NCBI RefSeq assembly: GCF_014212315.1
Contig: NZ_JACKXE010000001.1
Coordinates: forward strand, 1,612,001 to 1,676,000
DNA from: Nocardioides luti
GTDB lineage: Bacteria; Actinomycetota; Actinomycetes; Propionibacteriales; Nocardioidaceae
DNA: 64,000 bases
Direction: 5' to 3'
Part shown: in pieces, positions 32,953-41,408 of the stretch
Layout: the number at the start of each line of letters is the position of its first letter
Position numbering within the stretch: the stretch's first letter is position 1
Program-made: the position numbers and the translations under genes
The notes under the pieces: generated by a model
What the model was told of the DNA's origin: nothing
The model's database searches: none
The model's input: only the letters and a program-made list of their open reading frames with translations

Positions 32953-34572
32953 ATGACTTTGAACGATCCAATCCAGGTCGACCCCAGCGAGTGGTGGCGG
33001 CACGCGGTCACCTACCAGGTCTACGTCCGCAGCTTCGCCGACAGCGACGGCGACGGCATCGGCGACCTCCCGGGGATCACCTCGCGACTGCCCTACCTGC
33101 GCGACCTGGGCGTGGACGCGCTGTGGATGACGCCGTTCTACACCTCGCCGCAGCACGACCACGGGTACGACGTGGCCGACTACTGCGACGTCGACCCGCG
33201 CTTCGGCTCGCTCGCCGACGCCGACACGCTGCTGGCGACCGCGCACGACCTCGGCCTCAAGGTCATCGTCGACCTCGTCCCCAACCACTCCTCCGACGAG
33301 CACGTGTGGTTCCAGGCCGCCCTGGCCGCGGCGCCCGGCAGCCCGGAGCGGGCCCGCTACCTCTTCCGCGACGGCCGCGGGGAGAACGGCGAGCTGCCCC
33401 CGAACAACTGGGACTCCGTCTTCGGCGGCCCGGCGTGGACCCGGGTGCCCGACGGCCAGTGGTACCTCCACCTCTTCGACTCGACCCAGCCCGACTTCGA
33501 CTGGCGCAACCCCGAGGTCGGCGACATGTTCGAGGACGTGCTGACCTTCTGGCTCGACCGCGGCGTGGACGGCTTCCGCGTCGACGTGGCCCACGGCCTC
33601 TACAAGGTCGCGGACCTGCGCGACCAGGTGCTGCAGGAGGGTGAGCGCCGCGGCAGCGGCGCCGACGCCCACCAGAGCGGTGGCGGCGGCAGCATGGTCG
33701 AGCGGACCCTGCGCGACGAGCCGATGTGGGACCAGCCCGAGGTGCACGACGTCTACCGCCGCTGGCACCGCGTGCTGGAGAAGTACGACGGCGACCGGAT
33801 GACCGTGGCCGAGGCCTGGACCCAGACGCCCGAGTCGATGGCGAAGTTCGTGCGCCCCGACGAGATGCAGCAGTCGTTCAACTTCTCCTGGCTGCTCGCC
33901 GGCTGGTCGGCCCGTGAGTTCAGCGACGTCATCACCGGCACCTTCGCGGCCCTCGAGCCCGTCGGCGCCTCCCCCACGTGGGTGCTGAGCAACCACGACG
34001 TGATCCGGCACGTGACGCGGTACGGCGGCGGCGCGCAGGGACTCGCCCGCGCCAAGGCCTCGACGCTGGCGATGCTGGCGCTGCCGGGGTCGTCGTACCT
34101 CTACGAGGGCGAGGAGCTCGGCCTGGAGCAGGTCGACGTCGAGCCCGAGTTCCGCCAGGACCCGTCGTGGTTCCGCACCGGCGAGCCCGGTCGCGACGGC
34201 TGCCGGGTGCCGATCCCGTGGTCGGGCACCGAGGCGCCGTTCGGCTTCGGCCCGGGCCACGAGCAGCCGTGGATCCCGCAGCCGGCCGACTGGGCCCACC
34301 TCACGGTGGCCGCCCAGGAGGGCGTCGAGGGCTCGACGCTGGAGTTCTACCGCTCGGCGCTCGCCGCACGGCGCGACTTCGCCCAGACCGCGGGCGACCA
34401 CGTCGAGATGCTCGAGCTCGGCGCCGACGTGCTCGGCTTCCGCCGGGGCCCGGTCACGGTGGTGCTCAACTGCGGCACCACACCGGTCGCGCTGCCCGAG
34501 GGCGAGGTCGTCATGGCCAGCGGGCCGGTCGACGACACCCTGCCGCCGGACACCACGGTCTGGCTGCGCTGA
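32953..34572 (+). CDS. GH13 alpha-glucosidase / oligo-glucosidase
   Basis: A 539-residue cytoplasmic enzyme with DSDGDGIGDLPGI, the calcium/structural loop typical of the oligo-1,6-glucosidase-like subfamily. GFRVDVAH carries nucleophile Asp211, TVAEAWT acid/base Glu287 and LSNHD Asp349. A Gly-rich insert lies at ~231-250. GGGGAGG lies 9 nt before the ATG at 32953. It releases glucose from maltose, isomaltose or similar oligosaccharides and complements the maltodextrin locus at the start of the window, although no MalR box is visible upstream. Confidence 0.92.
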   Translation: MTLNDPIQVDPSEWWRHAVTYQVYVRSFADSDGDGIGDLPGITSRLPYLRDLGVDALWMTPFYTSPQHDHGYDVADYCDVDPRFGSLADADTLLATAHDLGLKVIVDLVPNHSSDEHVWFQAALAAAPGSPERARYLFRDGRGENGELPPNNWDSVFGGPAWTRVPDGQWYLHLFDSTQPDFDWRNPEVGDMFEDVLTFWLDRGVDGFRVDVAHGLYKVADLRDQVLQEGERRGSGADAHQSGGGGSMVERTLRDEPMWDQPEVHDVYRRWHRVLEKYDGDRMTVAEAWTQTPESMAKFVRPDEMQQSFNFSWLLAGWSAREFSDVITGTFAALEPVGASPTWVLSNHDVIRHVTRYGGGAQGLARAKASTLAMLALPGSSYLYEGEELGLEQVDVEPEFRQDPSWFRTGEPGRDGCRVPIPWSGTEAPFGFGPGHEQPWIPQPADWAHLTVAAQEGVEGSTLEFYRSALAARRDFAQTAGDHVEMLELGADVLGFRRGPVTVVLNCGTTPVALPEGEVVMASGPVDDTLPPDTTVWLR

Positions 34573-34597
34573 CGCGCGGGTCGCTCCGAAGGGGCCG

Positions 34598-35083
34598 CTA
34601 CGACTGGTCGAGAGCCCGGTTGTAGCGGCCCAGCACGTCGACGAAGCCGGTCAGCTCGTCGTCGGTCCAGTCGCCCAGCCGCTCGTCGAGCCAGGTCCGC
34701 CGGTCGGCCGCGACCGCGTTCAGGCGGCGTACGGCCTCGTCGCTGGCCGACACGAGCGACGCGCGCCCGTCGTCCGGGTCGGGCGTGCGGTCGACCAGGC
34801 CCAGCTCCGTGAGGTGCTGGACCTGCCGGCTGATCGCGCCCTTGTCGATGTCGAAGGTCTCCGCCATCGCCGAGGACCGCAGCGGCCCCTTCTCGGCGAG
34901 GAACGCGAGCATGAGGTACGACGAGGGCTGCAGGTCCGGGTGCACGGCGCGGGCCCGCAGGCCGATGACGCGCTTGACCCGGCGGATCAGCACGCCGACC
35001 TCCTGCTCGAGCAGGCCGAGCGTCTCGGGGCGGGTCACGCCGCTGATCGTAGGACGCTGGAGGGTCTCGGACACGGAGGTCAC
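34598..35083 (-). CDS. MarR-family regulator
   Basis: A 161-residue wHTH repressor. RSSAMAETFDIDKGAISRQV is the recognition region, and DRTPDPDDGRASLVSAS is the conserved wing. The GTG start overlaps the MFS stop (GTGA), so repressor and exporter are made from one mRNA. A second GTG four codons in is possible. It likely represses the MFS-MarR operon through the dyads at 36718-36762 and is relieved by a drug-like ligand; this is inferred from the arrangement. Confidence 0.9.
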   Translation of the reverse strand: MTSVSETLQRPTISGVTRPETLGLLEQEVGVLIRRVKRVIGLRARAVHPDLQPSSYLMLAFLAEKGPLRSSAMAETFDIDKGAISRQVQHLTELGLVDRTPDPDDGRASLVSASDEAVRRLNAVAADRRTWLDERLGDWTDDELTGFVDVLGRYNRALDQS

Positions 35084-36690
35084 CGGACCCCGGCCTCGGT
35101 GGTGGGCTCGGGGGTGACCTCGTCGGTCTCCGGCGCCCGCTCGTCGACCCGGTCGATCGTCGTGCGGAGCGGCACCTCCTTGATGAACAGGACGCACACG
35201 AAGGCCAGCGCGGCGAACGGCATCGCGACCAGGAAGATGTGGCCGATGGCCGTGCCGAACGCGTCCTCGTAGAGCGCGCGGATCGGCGCCGGCAGCTCGC
35301 TCAGCGTCGGGATCGAGCTGCTCTCGTGGGTGGTGTCGACGCCCATGGCCTGCAGGCCGGCCGTGACCTTGTCGGCCACCTGGTGGCTGAGCAGGGCGCC
35401 GAGCGCCGAGACGCCGATCGAGCCGCCCATCGAGCGGAAGAACGCGACGACGGAGCTGGCGGCGCCCATGTCGGCCTGGGCGGTGTTGTTCTGCACCGCG
35501 AGGACGAGGTTCTGCATCGTGGCGCCGAGGCCGATGCCCAGGATCGCCATGAACAGGCCCACGAGGGCGAGGTTGGTGTGCGCGTCGATCTGGCCGAGCA
35601 GGGCCAGGCCGATGATGACCAGCGCCATGCCGCCGACCAGCCAGCGCTTCCACAGGCCGGTGTCGCTGATGATCCGGCCGGACACGATGCTCGAGACGAG
35701 CAGGCCGCCGACCATGGCGATCGACATCAGGCCGGCGTGGGTCGGGCTCATGCCGCGGGCGAGCTGGAAGTACTGGCTGAGGTAGACGGTCGACCCGAAC
35801 ATCGCGACGCCGATCAGGATCGAGGCGCCGGTCGCCAGCGACGTCGTGCGGTCCTTGAAGAGGCGCAGCGGGATGATCGGCTCGGCGGCGACGGACTCGA
35901 CGTACACCGCGGCGGCGAGGAGCGCCAGGCCGCCCGCGACGAGCAGGCCGCTGGTGGCGGAGACCCAGTCGAACTGGTTGCCGGCGAGCGAGACCCACAC
36001 GAGCAGCAGCGAGACGCCGCCGACGATCAGGGTGGCGCCGAGGTAGTCGATGCTGACCTCGCGCTTGACGACGGGCAGCCGCAGCGTCTTCTGCAGGAGG
36101 ACGAACGCGCCGACGGCGAAGGGCAGGCCGACGAAGAAGCAACCGCGCCAGCCGAGCGGGCTGTCGACGATCAGGCCGCCGATGAGCGGGCCGCTGACGG
36201 TCGCGAGCGCGAACGTGGCGCCGATGTAGCCGGAGTAGCGGCCCCGCTCGCGCGGGGTCACCATCGAGGCGATGACGACCTGCACCAGCGCGGTCAGGCC
36301 ACCGACGCCGAGGCCCTGGATGACACGGGCGCCGATCAGCACCTCCATGCTCGGCGCGAAGCCGGCGATGAGGGAGCCGATCGAGAAGATGACCAGCGCG
36401 CTCTGCACCAGCACCTTCTTGCTGAAGAGGTCGGCGAGCTTGCCCCAGATCGGGGTGGTCGCGGTCATCGCGAGCAGCGTCGCGACCACGACCCAGGTGT
36501 AGCCGGTCTGGCTGCCCTGCAGGTCGGTCACGATCCGCGGGAGCGCGTTCGTGACGACGGTGCTGGACAGCATCGCGACGAACATCGCCAGCAGGAGGCC
36601 GCTCATGGCCTCGAGGATCTGGCGGTGCGTCATCTGGCCGGACGCCTCGAAAGGCGGGCTGACGGGCGGGGTGGTTGCCTGGGTGGTCAC
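35080..36690 (-). CDS. DHA2-family (14-TMS) MFS drug exporter
   Basis: A 536-residue transporter. Motif A-like GKLADLFSKKVL follows TMS2, and GLGVGGLTALVQVVIASMV and GPLIGGLIVD contain the antiporter motif of DHA exporters. 14 hydrophobic segments fit the DHA2 group (EmrB/QacA-like). I chose the GTG at 36690; one at 36705 is also possible, and the longer frame to 36780 overlaps the promoter. It expels cationic or hydrophobic drugs using proton motive force. Coupled to MarR downstream. Confidence 0.92.
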   Translation of the reverse strand: MTTQATTPPVSPPFEASGQMTHRQILEAMSGLLLAMFVAMLSSTVVTNALPRIVTDLQGSQTGYTWVVVATLLAMTATTPIWGKLADLFSKKVLVQSALVIFSIGSLIAGFAPSMEVLIGARVIQGLGVGGLTALVQVVIASMVTPRERGRYSGYIGATFALATVSGPLIGGLIVDSPLGWRGCFFVGLPFAVGAFVLLQKTLRLPVVKREVSIDYLGATLIVGGVSLLLVWVSLAGNQFDWVSATSGLLVAGGLALLAAAVYVESVAAEPIIPLRLFKDRTTSLATGASILIGVAMFGSTVYLSQYFQLARGMSPTHAGLMSIAMVGGLLVSSIVSGRIISDTGLWKRWLVGGMALVIIGLALLGQIDAHTNLALVGLFMAILGIGLGATMQNLVLAVQNNTAQADMGAASSVVAFFRSMGGSIGVSALGALLSHQVADKVTAGLQAMGVDTTHESSSIPTLSELPAPIRALYEDAFGTAIGHIFLVAMPFAALAFVCVLFIKEVPLRTTIDRVDERAPETDEVTPEPTTEAGVR

Positions 36691-36717
36691 GCGTGCTCGA
36701 TTCACAGGGAGTAGAAG

Positions 36718-36762
36718 GTTGCTGCTCGCAACTATATTCCCGAAAGGTTGACAGGGACAACC
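36718..36762 (-). promoter_or_regulatory. MFS-MarR promoter with two operator-like dyads
   Basis: TTGTCC (36760-36755) and TATAGT (36736-36731) are spaced by 18 nt on the minus strand. GTTGC-N5-GCAAC (36718-36732) overlaps the end of the -10 and the +1 region. GGTTG-N7-CAACC (36746-36762) overlaps the -35. Both dyads share the GTTG/CAAC arms and are placed to block polymerase, as expected for MarR autorepression. Confidence 0.75.
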
Positions 36763-36808
36763 AAGTGAGACGCAGGCCACCTCCGCCGCGACGGTCCGAA
36801 ATGGGAAC

Positions 36809-37005
36809 GACCCGCAGACGTGGACCCCGGATCGGGGCCCGCTCCGGTGGACGTGATGACCGGATCGTCTGCGGGTCGGGTAGCTGCTAGGAATTCGTCA
36901 GCAGCCTCGGGGGAATCTCACCCCCGATGATGCTGGGCTGCTAGCGGGCAGCCACCTCACGCGTCCTTGAAGAATTCATTCTTCGGACCACCTCCTTTCC
37001 CGTGT
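36809..37005 (-). promoter_or_regulatory. Structured leader with attenuator-like topology between ABC and MFS exporter genes
   Basis: Downstream of a promoter at 37012-37040 and a 12-codon ORF (36979-36941), the minus strand has four exchangeable segments. (1) GGCTGC at 36953-36948; (2) GCAGCC at 36941-36936; (3) GGCTGC at 36906-36901; (4) AGCAGC at 36888-36883. Stems 1:2 and 3:4 are exclusive with 2:3, which encloses a 7-bp TCGGGGG/CCCCCGA hairpin. A 12-bp stem (36877-36866 with 36820-36809) then closes two inner hairpins. The leader ORF stop lies at the 1:2 loop/stem. This accounts for most of the 382-bp gap without other genes. Confidence 0.65.
36941..36979 (-). CDS. 12-residue leader peptide MNSSRTREVAAR
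   Basis: The ATG at 36979 is preceded by AAAGGAGGTGGTCC (36998-36985), which can pair along its whole length with the 3' end of 16S rRNA apart from one G-U pair. This is far stronger than any other SD in the window. The GGAGG-to-ATG spacing is 11 nt. Several of its 12 codons are uncommon in this genome (AAT, TCT, TCA, AGG, CGT, GCT). The start codon lies in the loop of a GTCC-GAAGAAT/ATTCTTC-GGAC hairpin, and the TAG stop lies in the first attenuator stem-loop. It is probably a sensing leader rather than a functional peptide. Confidence 0.6.
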   Translation of the reverse strand: MNSSRTREVAAR

Positions 37006-37011
37006 CCCACG

Positions 37012-37040
37012 AGCGTAGATCTCGCCGGGAGCCGGATCAA
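37012..37040 (-). promoter_or_regulatory. Consensus-like promoter for the leader RNA
   Basis: TTGATC (37040-37035) and TACGCT (37017-37012) on the minus strand are separated by exactly 17 nt. Transcription should start near 37005, about 7 nt before the strong SD. It lies 33 nt past the ABC gene stop (37073), so the leader is a separate transcript reading towards the MFS gene. Confidence 0.68.
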
Positions 37041-37072
37041 GGCAATTGATCGGGACGTACGCCGGGGGCCGG

Positions 37073-39037
37073 TCAGGTCGCGACGGCGGCGAACTGCGAC
37101 TGGTAGAGACGGGCGTAGGCGCCGGGCCGCTCGAGCAGCTCGTCGTGCGTGCCCTGCTCGACGATCGCGCCGTCCTCCATCACCAGGATCAGGTCCGCGT
37201 CCCGGATCGTGCTGAGCCGGTGCGCGATGACGAAGCTGGTGCGGTCGGTGCGCAGCGCCGCCATCGCGTGCTGCACGAGCAGCTCGGTGCGGGTGTCGAC
37301 CGAGCTCGTGGCCTCGTCGAGGATCAGCAGGGCCGGGTCGGTGAGGAACGCCCGGGCGATCGTGACCAGCTGCCGCTCCCCCGCCGACAGGTTGGAGCCC
37401 TCCTCGTCGATGACCGTGTCGTAGCCGTCCGGCAGCGAGTGGACGAACCGCTCGACGAAGGTCGCCCGGGCCGCCTCCAGCACGTCCTCGTGGCTCGCGT
37501 CCGGCCGCCCGTAGGCGATGTTGTCGTGGATGGTGCCCTCGAAGAGCCAGGTGTCCTGCAGGACCATCCCGATCTGGCCGCGGAGCGCCGAGCGGGGCAT
37601 CGCGGTGATGTCCACGCCGTCGATGGTGATCCGGCCGGCGTCGACGTCGTAGAACCGCATGACCAGGTTCACCAGCGTCGTCTTGCCGGCACCCGTCGGG
37701 CCGACGATGGCCACCGTCTGCCCGGGCCGGGCCACAAGCGAGAGGTCGTCGATGAGTGGCCGGTCCTCGTCGTACCGGAACGACACCGCCTCGAAGGCGA
37801 CCTCGCCGCGCCGCAGCGCCGGCGTGGTCAGCGCGGCCGGGTCGGCCGGCTCCTCGGGCGCGTCGAGCAGCTCGAAGACCCGCTCGGCCGACGCGACGCC
37901 GGACTGGAGGAGGTTCATCATCGAGGCGACGGTCGTGAGCGGCTGGGTGAACTGGCGGGTGTACTGCACGAATGCCTGGACGTCGCCGAGCGAGAGCGAG
38001 CCGCTGGACACCCGGAGCGCGCCGACGACGGCGATGACGACGTAGTTGACGTTCCCGATGAACATCATCGCCGGCATGATCAGCCCGGACACGAACTGCG
38101 CGCCGAAGCTGACGCGGTAGAGCTCGTCGTTCTCCTCCGCGAAGGTCCGCTCCACCTCGCCCTGGCGGCCGAACACCTTGACGAGGGCGTGGCCGGAGAA
38201 GGACTCCTCGACCAGCGCGTTGAGCTTGCCCGTACGCCGCCACTGGGCGACGAACTGGCCCTGCGAGCGCTTCATGATGGCGCGGGTGACCAGCAGCGAG
38301 ACCGGCACCGAGACCAGCGCGACCAGGGCCAGCAGCGGCGAGATCCAGAACATCATCCCGAGCACGGCGATGACCGTCATCAGCGACGTGAGCAGCTGGC
38401 TCATCGTCTGCTGCAGGGTCTGGCTGACGTTGTCGATGTCGTTGGTGACGCGGCTCAGCAGCTCCCCGCGCGGCGAGCGGTCGAAGTAGCCCAGCGGCAG
38501 CCGGTTGATCTTCTCCTCGACGTCGGCGCGCATCCGGTAGACGGTGTTCTGCACGACGCCGTTGAGCAGGTAGCCCTGCAGCCAGCCGAGCAGCGACGCC
38601 GCGGCGTACACCGCGAGGACGAGCAGCAGGACGTTGCCCACGGCGGTGAAGTCGACGCCCTGGCCGGGCACGACGCCCTGGCCACGGACGGCGTCGGGCA
38701 GCTCGGACTGCGGCGTGCCGACCGGGACCTGGCGACCGATGAAGCCGCGGAAGACGAGGTCGGTGGCGTGGCCGAGGATCCGCGGGCCGGTCGACATCAG
38801 CACCACGCTGACGACGCCGAGGCCGACGACGGCCAGCGCCCGGCTCCGGTCGGGGCGCATCCGCGCCGCCAGCCGCTTCGCCGACGGTCCGAACGTCATC
38901 GCCTTCTGGCCGACCATGCCGCCGCCCATCGGGCCGCGACCGGGGCCACCGACCGGAGCCTCGATCCGCTCGGTCGCCTCGAGCGCCTTGCCCTTGTGGT
39001 TCTCACCCTTGCTCGTGTCGGCTGGAGGGACGCTCAT
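37073..39037 (-). CDS. ABC exporter subunit with canonical ATPase site
   Basis: A 654-residue half-transporter: a ~60-residue polar extension, a six-TM domain (~75-400) and a nucleotide-binding domain. Walker A is IVGPTGAGKTT, the signature is LSAGERQ, and Walker B LLILDEATSSVD has the catalytic Glu. The ATG overlaps the partner's stop by 4 nt. With the 39034-40770 protein it should form a heterodimeric multidrug exporter. A ~120-residue soluble loop between early TMs is longer than in the partner. Confidence 0.93.
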   Translation of the reverse strand: MSVPPADTSKGENHKGKALEATERIEAPVGGPGRGPMGGGMVGQKAMTFGPSAKRLAARMRPDRSRALAVVGLGVVSVVLMSTGPRILGHATDLVFRGFIGRQVPVGTPQSELPDAVRGQGVVPGQGVDFTAVGNVLLLVLAVYAAASLLGWLQGYLLNGVVQNTVYRMRADVEEKINRLPLGYFDRSPRGELLSRVTNDIDNVSQTLQQTMSQLLTSLMTVIAVLGMMFWISPLLALVALVSVPVSLLVTRAIMKRSQGQFVAQWRRTGKLNALVEESFSGHALVKVFGRQGEVERTFAEENDELYRVSFGAQFVSGLIMPAMMFIGNVNYVVIAVVGALRVSSGSLSLGDVQAFVQYTRQFTQPLTTVASMMNLLQSGVASAERVFELLDAPEEPADPAALTTPALRRGEVAFEAVSFRYDEDRPLIDDLSLVARPGQTVAIVGPTGAGKTTLVNLVMRFYDVDAGRITIDGVDITAMPRSALRGQIGMVLQDTWLFEGTIHDNIAYGRPDASHEDVLEAARATFVERFVHSLPDGYDTVIDEEGSNLSAGERQLVTIARAFLTDPALLILDEATSSVDTRTELLVQHAMAALRTDRTSFVIAHRLSTIRDADLILVMEDGAIVEQGTHDELLERPGAYARLYQSQFAAVAT

Positions 39038-40770
39038 GCCGCCACCTCCGCGGTCAGCTGGGACGTGACGATCTCCTGGTAGGTCGGACAGGTCTCGAGC
39101 AGCTCGTCGTGGCGGCCGCGGCCGACCACCATGCCGTCCTCCAGCACCAGGATCAGGTCCGCGTCGATGATCGTGGAGACGCGCTGCGCGACGATCACGA
39201 CGGTCGCGTCGGTCGTCGTGGGGCGCAGGGCCGCCCGCAGCCGGGCGTCGGTCGCGAGGTCCAGCGCCGAGAACGAGTCGTCGAAGAGGTACAGCCCGGG
39301 CCGGCGTACGAGCGCGCGCGCGATGGCGAGGCGCTGGCGCTGGCCGCCGGAGAAGTTCGTGCCGCCCTGCGCGACCGTGGCGTCGAGACCGTCGGGGAGG
39401 TCCGCGACGAAGTCCGCCGCCTGCGCGGTGCGCAGCGCCTCCCAGAGCTCCTCGTCGGTCGCGTCCGGCTTGCCGTGGCGCAGGTTGGTGGCGATCGTGC
39501 CGGTGAACAGGAAGGCCTTCTGCGGGATCAACCCGATCTGCGCCCACAGCGCGTCCTGGTCGAGGTCGCGCACGTCGACGCCGGCCACCCGGACCGAGCC
39601 GGCGGTGGCGTCGAAGAGCCGCGGCACCAGGCTGACCAGCGTGGTCTTGCCGGCGCCGGTCGAGCCGATGATCGCGACGGTCTGGCCGGGGCGGGCCTCG
39701 AGCGAGACGTCGCAGAGCACCGGCGACTCGGCGCCCGGGTAGGAGAACACGACGTCCTCCAGATCCAGCCACCCGCGCTTGGCGGGGTCCGGCTGAACGG
39801 GGTCCGGCGACGGGACGACCGACGAGTCGGTCTCGAGGACCTCGATGATCCGGTCGCCGCAGACCGAGGACCGCGGCACCATCATCAGCATGAACGTCGC
39901 CATCATCACCGACATCAGGATCTGCATCAGGTAGGACAGGAACGCCGTGAGCGCGCCGACCTGCATCTGGCCGGCGTCGACGCGGTGGCCGCCGAACCAG
40001 ATGACCGCGACGCTGGAGACGTTCACGACCAGCATCACCAGCGGGAACATCGTCGCCATCCAGCGGCCCGCCCGGACGGCGACGTCGGTGAGCTCGTCGT
40101 TCGCCGTGGCGAAGCGCTCGGTCTCGTGCGGCTCGCGGACGAAGGCGCGGACGACGCGGATGCCGGTGATCTGCTCGCGGAGCACGCGGTTGACCTCGTC
40201 GATGCGGGTCTGCATCTTCCGGAAGTTCGGCACCATCCGGCTGACGACGAGCCCGACGGAGAGGAAGAGCGCGGGGACGACGACGGCCAGGATCCAGCCG
40301 AGCCCGACGTCCTCGCGCAGCGCCATCAGGACACCGCCGACCATCATGATCGGCGAGGAGATCGCGATCGTGCAGGCCATCAGCACGAGCATCTGCACCT
40401 GCTGGACGTCGTTGGTGCCGCGGGTGATCAGCGAGGGGGCGCCGAAGTGCTGGACCTCGCGGGCCGAGAAGGTCCCGACCCGGTGGAACAGCGCCGCGCG
40501 GACGTCGCGCCCGAAGCCCATCGCCGTACGCGCCCCGAACCAGACGGCGGTGACCGAGCAGACGATCTGCACCAGCGAGACCGCGAGCATGATCGCGCCG
40601 GTGCGGACGATGTAGCCCGTGTCCCCGGTCGCGATGCCGCTGTCGATGATGTCGGCGTTCAGGCTGGGCAGGTAGAGCATCGCGACGACGCCGACGAACT
40701 GCAGGGCGACGACGGCCGCGAGCCAGCCGCGGTAGGGCTGCAGGTGGGTGCGGAGCAGGCGGATCAGCAT
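39034..40770 (-). CDS. ABC exporter subunit with degenerate Walker B (heterodimer partner)
   Basis: A 578-residue half-transporter with six TMs (first ~300 residues) and an NBD. Walker A is IIGSTGAGKTT, and the signature FSGGQRQRLAIAR is intact. Walker B reads LYLFDDSFSALD, with Asp in place of the catalytic Glu. Family knowledge: heterodimeric exporters such as TmrAB and BmrCD pair one degenerate and one competent site, as here. Its start overlaps the TetR gene end by 7 nt, so tetR and the two ABC genes form one operon. Confidence 0.93.
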   Translation of the reverse strand: MLIRLLRTHLQPYRGWLAAVVALQFVGVVAMLYLPSLNADIIDSGIATGDTGYIVRTGAIMLAVSLVQIVCSVTAVWFGARTAMGFGRDVRAALFHRVGTFSAREVQHFGAPSLITRGTNDVQQVQMLVLMACTIAISSPIMMVGGVLMALREDVGLGWILAVVVPALFLSVGLVVSRMVPNFRKMQTRIDEVNRVLREQITGIRVVRAFVREPHETERFATANDELTDVAVRAGRWMATMFPLVMLVVNVSSVAVIWFGGHRVDAGQMQVGALTAFLSYLMQILMSVMMATFMLMMVPRSSVCGDRIIEVLETDSSVVPSPDPVQPDPAKRGWLDLEDVVFSYPGAESPVLCDVSLEARPGQTVAIIGSTGAGKTTLVSLVPRLFDATAGSVRVAGVDVRDLDQDALWAQIGLIPQKAFLFTGTIATNLRHGKPDATDEELWEALRTAQAADFVADLPDGLDATVAQGGTNFSGGQRQRLAIARALVRRPGLYLFDDSFSALDLATDARLRAALRPTTTDATVVIVAQRVSTIIDADLILVLEDGMVVGRGRHDELLETCPTYQEIVTSQLTAEVAA

Positions 40771-41360
40771 GGGGTGTTCCTCGCGAGGCCGTTCAGGAGC
40801 GTGTCGACGATCTGCTCGGGGGTGAGCAGCCGTCCGTCAGCGATGTGGTCGTGGCTGCCGGCGAAGGTCAGCAGCCGTAGGCGGTGGACGAACTCGTCGA
40901 CCGGGACGTTCAAGGCGTCTGCGTCCGCGCCGACGACGGCCTCGAGGACCTGGCCCATCCGGGCCCGGATCGCGATCGCCTCCTCACCGTCGTGGAGGTG
41001 GTCGGGGGGCCGGATCATCCCGACCTTCTGCATGAGCGCGAACGTCGCCCGGAACCGCTGCTGGAGGATCCCCACCAGCAGCACCAGGCGGTCGTGCAGG
41101 GGCAGCGTGTCGTCGATCTCGAGGATCCGGTCCTCGACCCGGCCGGGGCGGAACGCCCGGGCGATCGCGGCGTCGACCAGCTCGTCCTTGGTCTCGACGA
41201 CGCGGAAGATCGTGCCCTCCGCGACCCCGGCCCGCTCGGCGATCTGCCGGGTCGTCACCCCCCGTCCGTGCACCCGCAGCAGCTCGAGCGTCACGTCGAC
41301 CAGCTGGTCGAGGCGCTCCTCGGGGTTCATCGCGCGGGCGCGGCGGCGGGTCTCGGTCAC
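40764..41360 (-). CDS. TetR-family repressor of the ABC exporter operon
   Basis: A 198-residue regulator. The HTH is VTTRQIAERAGVAEGTIFRVVETKDEL, followed by an all-helical ligand domain. I prefer the GTG at 41360 to the one at 41390: TAAAGT lies exactly 7 nt before it, giving a leaderless mRNA, while the upstream start falls inside a perfect operator dyad. It heads tetR-ABC-ABC and is presumably autoregulated by the dyad at 41375-41394, with an exported drug as inducer. Confidence 0.9.
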   Translation of the reverse strand: MTETRRRARAMNPEERLDQLVDVTLELLRVHGRGVTTRQIAERAGVAEGTIFRVVETKDELVDAAIARAFRPGRVEDRILEIDDTLPLHDRLVLLVGILQQRFRATFALMQKVGMIRPPDHLHDGEEAIAIRARMGQVLEAVVGADADALNVPVDEFVHRLRLLTFAGSHDHIADGRLLTPEQIVDTLLNGLARNTPC

Positions 41361-41367
41361 CCGGTTG

Positions 41368-41396
41368 ACTTTAAGTGAGTGAGTGCTCACTCACAA
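41368..41396 (-). promoter_or_regulatory. tetR promoter with a perfect TetR operator in the spacer
   Basis: TTGTGA (41396-41391) and TAAAGT (41373-41368) are 17 nt apart on the minus strand. Between and over them lies GTGAGTGAG-TG-CTCACTCAC (41375-41394), a perfect dyad with 9-bp arms and a 2-nt centre, the common TGAGTGAG-type TetR site. Bound repressor would occlude polymerase. Confidence 0.85.
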
Positions 41397-41408
41397 GCGG
41401 TCTGTGAA

